A stretch of DNA of 64,000 bases from Achromobacter aegrifaciens. Its GTDB lineage: Bacteria > Pseudomonadota > Gammaproteobacteria > Burkholderiales > Burkholderiaceae_B. Below, piece after piece: positions 1 through 7,137 of this stretch. The stretch is taken from the NCBI RefSeq assembly GCF_902859735.1, contig NZ_CADIJY010000014.1, positions 1 through 64,000 of the forward strand, in the 5' to 3' direction. The notes beneath the pieces were generated by a model, which was not told the DNA's origin, searched no databases, and saw only the letters and a program-made list of their open reading frames with translations. The stretch's first letter is position 1; every line of letters starts with the position of its first letter. A program made the translations under genes and the position numbers.

Positions 1-1
1 G

Positions 2-631
2 GCCGCCGCAGCGCCCGCGCTGCCGCCCACGCCCGGCCCGCTGGACCTGAACGCGGCGGCGCGCCACGTCGCGGCCACGCTGCCGCGGCACTCCTGCGTC
101 ACGGTGGGCGCGGGAAATTACGCGCTCTATGCGCACCGGCACATCGCCTTCAAGGGACCGGGCAGCCAGCTTGCGCCCGCCGTCGGCGCCATGGGCTACG
201 GCCTGCCCGCAGCCATCGCGGCCAAGCTGCGCGACCGCGATGCGGCCGTGGTCTGCTTCGCCGGCGACGGCTGTTTCCAGATGACCATGCAGGAGCTGGC
301 CACCGCGGCGCAGTACCGGCTGGGCATTGTGGTGCTGGTCTTCAACAATGGCCTGTTCGGCACCATCCGCCTGCATCAGGAGCGCGCCTATCCCGGACGC
401 GCCCTGGCGACGGAACTGGTCAACCCCGATTTCGCGCGGCTCGCGCACAGCTATGGCGGCTACGGCGCTGCGGTCGAGCGCACGGAGGATTTCGCGCCGG
501 CCTATGATGCCGCGCTGGCGTATGCCCGGGAGCATCGCATGCCGGCCATCGTGGAGCTGCGCTACGACGCCGACATCATCCTGCCCGACCGCACCCTGTC
601 GCAACTGCGCCGCGCGGAGACCGCCGCATGA
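2..631 (+). CDS. ThDP-dependent enzyme (acetolactate synthase/AruI-like), C-terminal part
   Basis: This is the 3' end of a gene that begins before the window; the frame is open from base 2. The visible 209 residues are the pyrophosphate-binding domain of a thiamine-diphosphate enzyme. The segment GYGLPAAIAAK is followed by the ThDP/Mg motif FAGDGCFQMTMQEL and, about 25 residues later, by VLVFNNGLFG, the usual GDG...NN pattern. The acetolactate synthase family includes 2-oxoacid decarboxylases such as AruI of arginine transamination. The stop overlaps the next ATG (ATGA at 628), so it is the first visible gene of an operon with the three oxidase subunits that follow. The exact substrate cannot be told; a link to opine or arginine breakdown is inferred from the neighbours only. 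Confidence 0.88.
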   Translation, partial: AAAAPALPPTPGPLDLNAAARHVAATLPRHSCVTVGAGNYALYAHRHIAFKGPGSQLAPAVGAMGYGLPAAIAAKLRDRDAAVVCFAGDGCFQMTMQELATAAQYRLGIVVLVFNNGLFGTIRLHQERAYPGRALATELVNPDFARLAHSYGGYGAAVERTEDFAPAYDAALAYAREHRMPAIVELRYDADIILPDRTLSQLRRAETAA

Positions 632-930
632 AACCGCTGCTGCGCCGCGTGTCGGCGCCCGAATCGACGCCGCTGCGCCTGACCTGGAACGGCTTGCCGC
701 TGCAAGCCCATGAGGGCGACACCGTGCTGACGGCGTTGCTGCTGGCCGCGCAGCACCTGCGCGTCACCTTGGGCGAAGGCGCGCCGCGCGCCGGCTTCTG
801 CCTGATGGGCGCCTGCCAGGATTGCTGGGTGCAGACGGCGGACGGCGCACGCCTGCGCGCCTGTTCCACCGCAGTCGAAGACGGCATGGAACTGGTCAGC
901 GCCCAGCCCGGAGAACTCGCATGCAAATGA
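628..930 (+). CDS. (2Fe-2S)-binding protein, gamma-type subunit of a flavoprotein oxidase
   Basis: A 100-residue protein with one plant-type ferredoxin-like [2Fe-2S] motif: C58, C63 and C66 in a CLMGACQDC stretch, then C79. Small proteins of this kind are the gamma or HcnA-like subunits of opine oxidase, D-hydroxyproline dehydrogenase and hydrogen cyanide synthase complexes, passing electrons between two flavin subunits. It starts inside the stop of the ThDP gene, and its own stop lies just inside the next gene, so translation is probably coupled. The two following genes are the matching alpha and beta flavoproteins, which supports the assignment; the physiological substrate is unknown. Confidence 0.87.
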   Translation: MKPLLRRVSAPESTPLRLTWNGLPLQAHEGDTVLTALLLAAQHLRVTLGEGAPRAGFCLMGACQDCWVQTADGARLRACSTAVEDGMELVSAQPGELACK

Positions 931-2309
931 ACCCGCCCGGCGCCGATGACTCGCCGCGCATGGTGGTGGTGGGCGCCGGGCCCGCGGGCGTGCGCGCCGC
1001 GCAGACGCTGCTGCGCCACGGCGTGCGTCCGGTGATCGTGGACGAAGCCGCCTTGCCTGGCGGCCAGATCTATCGCCAGGGCGCGGCCCCTCGCGGCACC
1101 GCGCGCCAGCGCTATGGCTTCGAATGGAAGCGCGCGCAGGCCATCCACGCGGCGGGCGCGGACCTGGCCGCCCGCGCCGACTATCGCGCCGCCACCGCGG
1201 TGTGGAATGCCGCCCCGGGCTGCCTGGACCTGGTCCGCGACGGCGAACTGGAAACCCTGCCCTATTCACGGCTGCTGCTCGCCACCGGCGCCACCGACCG
1301 AGTCCTGCCCTTCCCGGGCTGGACCCTGCCCGGCGTCTACTCGCTGGGCGGCGCGCAGATCGCGCTGAAGAGCCAGGGCTGTACGTTTGGGCCGCGCATC
1401 GTGTTCGCCGGCACTGGCCCCCTGCTCTATCTGGTCGCCTACCAATATGCGCGCGCCGGCGCCCAGGTGCAGGCCGTGCTGGACTGCGCGCCGCCAGGCA
1501 GCCAGGTCCGCGCCGCGCCGGCGCTGCTGAGCCAGCCCGGCATGTTGGCCAAAGGCATGTACTACCTGGGCTGGCTGCGCGCCCACGGCGTGCCGGTGCA
1601 CCATGGCGCACGGCTGGATGCGGCCGAAGGCGCAGGCCGCGTCGAGCGCGCGCTTGCGACCCTGGGCGGCAAGCAGCGCGCCATTGCTTGCGACGCGCTT
1701 GCGGTCGGCCACGGGCTGCGCGCGGAAACGCAGCTTGCCGACCTGCTGGACTGCGCCTTCGACTTCGATGCCGCGCAGCGCGCCTGGCTGCCGCGCCGCG
1801 ACCCGGACGGCCGCAGCACGGCGACCGGCGTCTATCTGGCCGGCGACGGCGCCGGCATCGGCGGCGCGGTCCTGGCCGAGCTTGCGGGCGAACGCGCCGC
1901 GCTGGCCATGCTGGCAGACAGCGGCATCGACGTCAGCGCCGCCAGGGTGCAGTGGCTGGCCCGCCGCCAGGCGCGCTGGGCGCAATTCCGCCGCGGCCTG
2001 GACCGGGCCTTTCCCCTGCCGGGCGCGGGCGCCGACTGCGACGACTCCGTCATGGTCTGCCGCTGCGAGGAAGTGCGCGCCGGCACGTTGCGCGCCGCGG
2101 CCGCGCAATACGCCATCCACGATCTCAACCGCTTGAAGGCGCTGACGCGCATCGGCATGGGCCTGTGCCAGGGACGCATGTGCCAAGCGGGCGCGGCCGA
2201 GCTGCTGGCCGACTGCCGCGGACTGGCCTTGGCGGACATAGGCCGGCTACGCGGGCAGGCGCCCGTGAAGCCCCTGAACCTGTCCATGCTCGGCAAGGTG
2301 GAACCATGA
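921..2309 (+). CDS. FAD/NAD(P)-binding oxidoreductase, OoxA/HcnB-like alpha subunit
   Basis: A 462-residue flavoprotein. The N-terminus has the dinucleotide-binding motif GAGPAG (residues 18-23), and the middle has a second nucleotide-binding region around FAGTGPLLYL. The C-terminus is a BFD-like [2Fe-2S] domain with C380, C382, C416 and C421. This layout is that of the alpha subunit of octopine/nopaline oxidase and of D-hydroxyproline dehydrogenase. The ATG at 921 is used because it gives a normal short lead before the nucleotide fold; ATG 927, which overlaps the previous stop as ATGA, is the alternative. A longer open frame reaches back into the previous gene but has no family similarity there. 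Confidence 0.9.
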   Translation: MQMNPPGADDSPRMVVVGAGPAGVRAAQTLLRHGVRPVIVDEAALPGGQIYRQGAAPRGTARQRYGFEWKRAQAIHAAGADLAARADYRAATAVWNAAPGCLDLVRDGELETLPYSRLLLATGATDRVLPFPGWTLPGVYSLGGAQIALKSQGCTFGPRIVFAGTGPLLYLVAYQYARAGAQVQAVLDCAPPGSQVRAAPALLSQPGMLAKGMYYLGWLRAHGVPVHHGARLDAAEGAGRVERALATLGGKQRAIACDALAVGHGLRAETQLADLLDCAFDFDAAQRAWLPRRDPDGRSTATGVYLAGDGAGIGGAVLAELAGERAALAMLADSGIDVSAARVQWLARRQARWAQFRRGLDRAFPLPGAGADCDDSVMVCRCEEVRAGTLRAAAAQYAIHDLNRLKALTRIGMGLCQGRMCQAGAAELLADCRGLALADIGRLRGQAPVKPLNLSMLGKVEP

Positions 2310-3424
2310 ACCCGCTGCACACGGAAGTCGCCATCATCGGCGCCGGCCTGGTGGGCGCTAGCGCCGCCCTGGCGCTGCGCCGCATGGGGGTCGCCACGGC
2401 GCTGATCGACGGCGGCGCAAGCGGCGCACGCGCCAGCGGCGTCAACTTCGGTGGCGTACGCCGCCAGGGACGCTCGATCGAGCAGCTGTATCTGGCGCAG
2501 CGCGCACACGGCATCTGGTCGCGCCTGCCGGACCTCATCGGCACCGATGCGGAATACGTGCGCAGCGGCCACCTGAAGCTGGCGCGCTCCGAGTCCGACC
2601 TGGACAAGCTTTGTGCCTACCGCGACAAGGTCGGCGACTTCGACCTGGGCCTGGAGATCATCGACGCCGCCGAGCTGCGTCGCCGCTTTCCCGCGCTGGG
2701 TCCGGGCATTGCCGGCGGCTCGCTATGTCCGGAGGATGGCCAGGCCAATCCGCGACTGGTCGCGCCCGCCTTCGCCCATGCCGCTGCGCGCGCCGGCGCC
2801 AGCCTGCTCGAACATTGCGCCATCACGCAGGCAGACACCCAGGGTAGCGGCTTCCTGCTGACCGCCGCCGACGGCCGGCGCATACGCGCCGACACCGTCA
2901 TCAATGCGGCGGGCGCCTGGGGCGCGGCGGTGGCCCGTTGGTTCGGCGACGACCTGCCCCTGCAGGTCAAGTATCCGACCATGCTGGTCACCGAGCCTCT
3001 CACGCCGCAGATCGGCGTGTCGTTGGGCGTGGAAGGCGGCGGCTTCTATGCCCGCCAGGTCGCGCGCGGCAATGTGGTCATGGGCGGCGGCTACGGCAGC
3101 GCGCTGCCGGGAGACCGCAGCCGGCCGGGCCGCGCCGCGCTCGCCGAACTCGGCCGCATCGCTCCGACCGTGGTCCCGGCGCTGGCCTGCGCCAGCGTGA
3201 TCCGCTGCTGGTCAGGCATCGAAGGCTATTTCAACGACAAGAACCCGGTCATCGGTTTCAGCCCCAGAGTGCCGCGGCTGCTGCATGCTTTCGGCTTCTC
3301 GGGCGGGGGCTTTCAGATCGCGCCGGCGGTGGGCGAGGTCATCGCCGAAATGGCGATGGGACGCGGCGGCTTGATCATGGCGGAGAAGTTCTCGGCCAGC
3401 CGCTGGGAGGCCGCCCAGGCCTGA
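2306..3424 (+). CDS. FAD-dependent oxidoreductase (DAO family), OoxB/sarcosine oxidase beta-like
   Basis: A 372-residue DAO-fold amine oxidase. The N-terminal Rossmann motif is GAGLVG (residues 12-17), and a GVNFGGVRRQGRS segment follows, as in beta subunits of sarcosine and opine oxidases. The C-terminal stretch GFSGGGFQIAPAVGEVIAE is the family's second flavin contact. It starts inside the stop of the alpha subunit (ATGA at 2306) and ends the operon. With the [2Fe-2S] and alpha subunits it should form a membrane-linked dehydrogenase for an N-substituted or cyclic amino acid. Octopine, nopaline and D-hydroxyproline are the known substrates of such trios; which applies cannot be read from the sequence. 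Confidence 0.9.
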   Translation: MNPLHTEVAIIGAGLVGASAALALRRMGVATALIDGGASGARASGVNFGGVRRQGRSIEQLYLAQRAHGIWSRLPDLIGTDAEYVRSGHLKLARSESDLDKLCAYRDKVGDFDLGLEIIDAAELRRRFPALGPGIAGGSLCPEDGQANPRLVAPAFAHAAARAGASLLEHCAITQADTQGSGFLLTAADGRRIRADTVINAAGAWGAAVARWFGDDLPLQVKYPTMLVTEPLTPQIGVSLGVEGGGFYARQVARGNVVMGGGYGSALPGDRSRPGRAALAELGRIAPTVVPALACASVIRCWSGIEGYFNDKNPVIGFSPRVPRLLHAFGFSGGGFQIAPAVGEVIAEMAMGRGGLIMAEKFSASRWEAAQA

Positions 3425-3525
3425 TCGGTGCGAGAGCCTGGGCGCGGCCCTCACAGGCATGCGAGTTGCTCGCTTCCCGCGGGGCGGCATTTCCTGCCGC
3501 CATCCACGGCAAAGGAGCACTATCC

Positions 3526-3846
3526 ATGGTCAGAAAATCCATAGTTCACGGCCTGGGCGCAGCAATGCTCGCCTTGGCGCTGGCAGGCTGCGCGGCGCAG
3601 GACGGCCATCGCAGCACGGGCCAGTACACCGATGACGTCACTACCACGGCGCGCGTGCGGGAGGCGCTGCTGAAGACGCCCAATTTACGGTCCAACACCA
3701 TACAGGTTGAAACCTACCAGGGCGTGGTCCAGCTCAGCGGCTTTGCGGACAACGAAGACAGCGCGGCCTCCGCCGTCGGCGCGGCCCGGGGCGTGGCGGG
3801 CGTGAAGGAGATCCGCAACAACATCCAGGTGCGAAATCCGCAGTAA
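3526..3846 (+). CDS. BON-domain lipoprotein
   Basis: A 106-residue exported protein. A short basic, hydrophobic leader ends in a lipobox (LAGC, Cys at about residue 22), so it should be a lipid-anchored periplasmic or outer-membrane protein. The rest is one BON domain (TTARVREALLKTP ... VVQLSGFADNE ... VKEIRNNIQVR), the fold of OsmY-type proteins thought to bind phospholipid surfaces. The ATG at 3526 follows an AAAGGAG ribosome site. It begins a run of small envelope and stress-type genes and is separate from the upstream oxidase operon. Confidence 0.9.
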   Translation: MVRKSIVHGLGAAMLALALAGCAAQDGHRSTGQYTDDVTTTARVREALLKTPNLRSNTIQVETYQGVVQLSGFADNEDSAASAVGAARGVAGVKEIRNNIQVRNPQ

Positions 3847-3939
3847 TGCGCGGCGGCGCTCGGGAGGATGGGCCAGCCGGGCACGCGGCTTGCTGCGCAA
3901 CGTCTCATAGAGACCATTGCAGCCCTACGGAGAATCATC

Positions 3940-4215
3940 ATGCCTGGCACGCCCGTCAACTCCCTGCCCGATCCCCAGACCGATCCCTCCCCCCGCCCCG
4001 ACCTGGGTCCCAGCGATTCGTCGGACTCGGCCAGCGACCTGCCTCAGGACCTGGTCCATACCGATAGCGATGCTCAAGGCACAGGCGACCGCGAAAGCGC
4101 CAACCCGCGCGACCGCGACCACGAAGGCGCCGACATAGGCGCGGACCGGGTCACCGATGCAGACCATGCCGGCGTATCGCGCAAGCCGCCCGACCCGGTG
4201 CGCAACGGCGGCTAG
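3940..4215 (+). CDS. Small acidic hydrophilic protein, function unknown
   Basis: A 91-residue protein rich in Asp, Pro, Ser and Arg, with no hydrophobic segment and no recognisable domain; it is probably disordered. The ATG at 3940 follows a CGGAG ribosome site. The frame is open upstream to 3868 without a start site preceded by a ribosome signal. It lies between a BON lipoprotein and a CinA-type protein, among stress-type genes. I do not recognise the family. Confidence 0.6.
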   Translation: MPGTPVNSLPDPQTDPSPRPDLGPSDSSDSASDLPQDLVHTDSDAQGTGDRESANPRDRDHEGADIGADRVTDADHAGVSRKPPDPVRNGG

Positions 4216-4250
4216 GCCAGGCGATCGTCAACCGGAAAGGGCCATCCGCC

Positions 4251-4760
4251 ATGGACGCGATCGAACGCATCGCCGCGTACATGCATGAACACGCCCTGAC
4301 GCTGGTCACGGCGGAATCATGCACGGCCGGCCTCATCGCCGCCACGCTGGCGGATGTGGCGGGTGCAGGTTCGCTGCTGGACTGCGCATTCGTGGTCTAT
4401 TCCCCGCAGGCAAAGATGCGTTGCCTTGGGGTGACGCCCGCGACCCTGGCGCGGCACAACCTCACGAGCGAGCCGGTAGCGCGGGAGATGGCGCTGGGCG
4501 CATCGCGGCAAAGCCCGGCGCTGATCGCCATTTCCAATACAGGCGTCACCGACTCGGTCGACGACGACATTCCCGCTGGCACGCAGTGCTATGCCTGGGT
4601 CTTCAAGGCGGGCCAGGCCGATGCCGCGCCGGCAATCTACGCCGAAACCCGGCGCTTCTCCGGCAACCGCAACGGCATACGCCTGGCCAGCGCCCGCTAT
4701 GCCCTGCAGCGTCTGGTGGAGTACCACGCCGAACTGACGGGCAAGCCCAAGCCCCGCTGA
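4251..4760 (+). CDS. CinA C-terminal family protein (nicotinamide-nucleotide amidohydrolase-like)
   Basis: A 169-residue protein matching the stand-alone C-terminal domain of CinA (PncC type), which deamidates nicotinamide mononucleotide to nicotinate mononucleotide in pyridine-nucleotide salvage. The signature TAESCTAGLIAATLADVAGAG is at residues 19-39, followed by YSPQAKMRCLGV and ISNTGVTD. Classical PncC proteins have a TGIAGP motif; here it reads SNTGVTD, a divergence seen in stress-linked paralogues, so activity should not be assumed. No partner gene for the N-terminal CinA domain is present. Confidence 0.85.
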   Translation: MDAIERIAAYMHEHALTLVTAESCTAGLIAATLADVAGAGSLLDCAFVVYSPQAKMRCLGVTPATLARHNLTSEPVAREMALGASRQSPALIAISNTGVTDSVDDDIPAGTQCYAWVFKAGQADAAPAIYAETRRFSGNRNGIRLASARYALQRLVEYHAELTGKPKPR

Positions 4761-4846
4761 AGTCGCTGACGGGCGGGAACAGCGATTGCTGGTGGCTGCA
4801 GGCTCCCACCCATAACGGCGCACCGCGCCCAAATCTGGAGGTTTCC

Positions 4847-5407
4847 ATGAAAACCCGCTATCTGACCGCCACGATCCTCGCCTCGCTGACGTTGGCTGCC
4901 GCCCATGCTGCGCAGGCGCAAACCGCGCCCGCCGCGCCTCCCACGGCCGCGGCAGCGAAATTGGACAGCGCCGACCGGGACTTCCTGGAGAACGCAGCCC
5001 AGGCCGGCCACCTGGAAGTCGCTGGCAGCAAGCTCGCTCTTGAAAAAGCCCGCGATCCGGACGTGAAGGCGTTTGCCCAGAAAATGATCGACGACCACGG
5101 CAAGGCCGGCCAGCAATTGGCCACGCTCGCGCAAGGCAAGGGTTATCAGGCGCCGACCGAACCCTCGCTGGTGCAGCAGGCAAAACTGAAGGCGCTGGGC
5201 TTGCGCGACGACAGCTTCGACAAGGCCTATGTGGACGAGATTGGCGTATCCGCGCACCAGGACGCGGTGAAGCTCTTCGAGAAAGCCTCGAACGACGTGA
5301 AGGATCCCGACGTCAAGCAATTCGCGATCGAGACCCTGCCGGTGCTGCAACAACACCTGGAAATGGCGACAGCCATGCAGCAACGCCTGGATGCCGCCAA
5401 GAAATAG
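4847..5407 (+). CDS. DUF4142 exported protein
   Basis: A 186-residue protein with a clear signal peptide (MKTRYLTATILASLTLAAAHAAQA) and an alpha-helical DUF4142 domain: SADRDFLENAAQAG, ... VKAFAQKMIDDHGKAGQQL and ... HQDAVKLFEKASND. The family is periplasmic, helical and ferritin-like in shape, without an agreed function. The ATG at 4847 follows a CTGGAGG ribosome site; the frame stays open far upstream but without coding similarity. A 9-bp-stem hairpin lies just downstream (5442-5469). Confidence 0.9.
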   Translation: MKTRYLTATILASLTLAAAHAAQAQTAPAAPPTAAAAKLDSADRDFLENAAQAGHLEVAGSKLALEKARDPDVKAFAQKMIDDHGKAGQQLATLAQGKGYQAPTEPSLVQQAKLKALGLRDDSFDKAYVDEIGVSAHQDAVKLFEKASNDVKDPDVKQFAIETLPVLQQHLEMATAMQQRLDAAKK

Positions 5408-5441
5408 GAGTCTTCCCCGAGGATTAGTACCAGCGAAGGAA

Positions 5442-5469
5442 CAGATGCGCATACCTGCGGGCGCATCTG
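5442..5469 (+). terminator. Hairpin after the DUF4142 gene, possible terminator
   Basis: Perfect 9-bp arms CAGATGCGC (5442-5450) and GCGCATCTG (5461-5469) with a 10-base loop. No T-run follows, so intrinsic termination is doubtful. It lies 35 bases after the DUF4142 stop and just before the small gene at 5494. Confidence 0.35.
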
Positions 5470-5493
5470 CAACCAGTGCGCTTGCTGCGGAAC

Positions 5494-5733
5494 ATGCATA
5501 TGGATCGCGAGGAACTATTGGCACAAATGATCGCCACGCCAGCGGTCGACCGGGACTTCCATGACTGGCCCGAGGTGCTGGCCAACTATGCGGAATGCCT
5601 GATGGCGCTGCAGCCCAGGCTGCAGCCCGAAGAGCTGGAAAGGCTGATACGGGTTGGCGCGGATTTCTATCGCACGCTGGCGCGCGCCGAACAATATCGG
5701 CATGCGTCAGTCTGGGACGAACCGCAGCCGTAA
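5494..5733 (+). CDS. Small helical protein, function unknown
   Basis: A protein of about 79 residues, mostly amphipathic helix (EELLAQMIATPAVDRDF, LANYAECLMALQP, EELERLIRVGADFYRTLAR). There is no signal peptide or membrane segment. ATG 5494 or ATG 5500 is the likely start; an upstream GTG at 5476 lies inside the hairpin region and is less likely. Ribosome-site support is weak. It stands tail to tail with the minus-strand gene at 5737-5940, three bases away. I do not recognise the family. Confidence 0.55.
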   Translation: MHMDREELLAQMIATPAVDRDFHDWPEVLANYAECLMALQPRLQPEELERLIRVGADFYRTLARAEQYRHASVWDEPQP

Positions 5734-5736
5734 CGC

Positions 5737-5940
5737 TCAACCATAGGAGCCATATGAGCGCCTGTGGTACGCCTCCCTGACGTAGCGCTTGAGTTCTGCC
5801 TCAACTGAAGAGACGGCGGCAACTGGTTCCGCCTGCGGATCGAGCAAGCGCCGCGCTGCTTCGAGCGTGCGCCGCGCCCTCAGTTCACCTTCGCTCAAGA
5901 TCTCGGCGGGCGCCGCCGTCGTATCGCGCTCTTTGTCCAT
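5737..5940 (-). CDS. Small charged protein, function unknown
   Basis: A 67-residue protein beginning MDKERDTTAAPAEILSEGEL and ending in an unusual RRSYGSYG tail. It is rich in Glu, Arg and Ala and is predicted to be helical. The ATG at 5940 is preceded on the minus strand by CAGGAG at a good distance, which supports real translation. It is divergent from the MscS-type channel gene at 6052. No family is recognised. Confidence 0.6.
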   Translation of the reverse strand: MDKERDTTAAPAEILSEGELRARRTLEAARRLLDPQAEPVAAVSSVEAELKRYVREAYHRRSYGSYG

Positions 5941-6051
5941 GACGCTGCTCCTGAAGGCGAGCGGAATGCCGCCGCCTCGCTATCAGCAAACCACGTGCCC
6001 GCGCGGACGGCACGGCAATTGCTGCGTTGCGGCTTTCCTCCAGGAGACGGC

Positions 6052-7137
6052 ATGCTCGCAAACTGGTTGCCTGAGGTCCGGGGCCTTTCGGACCATCCGC
6101 TGATGCTTTGGGCATTGGCGCTGACGGCGGGCGCCGCGTTGTTCTTCGCGCTGAGCGCCGCCTTGCGGATCACGCGGTCGCGGCTGCGGCAGCGCGCCGA
6201 CACGCCAGGCCATCCTCTTGCGCGTTCGGTCTCCGAGGTCCTGCGGCGCACCAACAGTGTCATTTTGCTGTTGCTGTCCATCCTGATCGGCGCCGAATTC
6301 ATCGGCGCCCCACTGCCCTGGAGCGCGGGCAAAGCCCAGCATCTTTGGTTCGTGCTGCTGACGCTTCAGCTCGCCCTGTGGCTCGACCGGGCAGTCGAGG
6401 TGGGACTCGATCATGCACTGGCCGCGCGCGGCCAGGTCAATGCCGTCACCGCCACCTTGTTCCGGTTCCTGCTGCGCACGCTGGTTGCCGTCATCGCCCT
6501 GCTGGCCATGCTGGACAATCTGGGCGTGAACATCACCGCGCTGGTGGCCAGCCTGGGCATCGGCGGCGTCGCCGTCGCGCTGGCGGTCCAGACCATACTG
6601 AGCGATCTGTTCGCCTCGATCTCGATCGGGCTCGACAAGCCCTTCGAGGCTGGGGATTTCATCGTCTTCGGACAGGTGGCCGGCAGCATCGAGCACGTGG
6701 GCCTGAAGACGACGCGCATCCGCAGCCTGGGCGGCGAACAGATCGTGTGTTCCAACACGGAGCTGCTCAAGCAGACCATCCAGAACTACAAGCGGATGCA
6801 GCAACGGCGCATCATCTTCACCGTCCGCATCACCTACATGACGCCGGTGGACCGCGCCGCCACCGTGCCGGAGCTGATCCGACAGCAGATCGAACGCCAA
6901 TCCGGCACCCGCTACGACCGGGCGCATCTGGCCCGTTTCGGCGACAACGCGCTGGAGTACGAAGCCGTCTACTACGTCATGACAGCGGACTACAACCGCT
7001 ACATGGACATACAACAGGAGATCAACCTGGGCATCATGCGCGAGCTGGACACGGCCGGCATCGCTCTGGCGCTCCCCGAGCGCATCGTGCACCTGCCGGC
7101 GCCCGCCCGGCAGGACGCCGATGAGCAATCCGGCTAG
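6052..7137 (+). CDS. MscS-family mechanosensitive ion channel
   Basis: A 361-residue inner-membrane protein. Several hydrophobic segments fill the first half (about residues 15-40, 70-88, 96-115, 140-160). The pore helix and beta domain of the MscS fold follow: VNITALVASLGIGGVAVALAVQ, then LSDLFASISIGLDKPFEAGDFI, then a GQVAGSIEHVGLKTTRIRSLGGEQIVCSNTELL stretch. Such channels release solutes on osmotic downshock. The ATG at 6052 follows CAGGAG; the frame upstream has no membrane or family similarity. The stop shares the bases CTAG with the stop of the convergent isomerase gene. Confidence 0.92.
   Translation: MLANWLPEVRGLSDHPLMLWALALTAGAALFFALSAALRITRSRLRQRADTPGHPLARSVSEVLRRTNSVILLLLSILIGAEFIGAPLPWSAGKAQHLWFVLLTLQLALWLDRAVEVGLDHALAARGQVNAVTATLFRFLLRTLVAVIALLAMLDNLGVNITALVASLGIGGVAVALAVQTILSDLFASISIGLDKPFEAGDFIVFGQVAGSIEHVGLKTTRIRSLGGEQIVCSNTELLKQTIQNYKRMQQRRIIFTVRITYMTPVDRAATVPELIRQQIERQSGTRYDRAHLARFGDNALEYEAVYYVMTADYNRYMDIQQEINLGIMRELDTAGIALALPERIVHLPAPARQDADEQSG

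Noticed and set aside
562-1611. A 349-codon minus-strand frame opposite the oxidase alpha subunit
   Set aside because: The product is Arg- and Ala-rich without a domain, while the plus strand carries a complete, family-typical operon.
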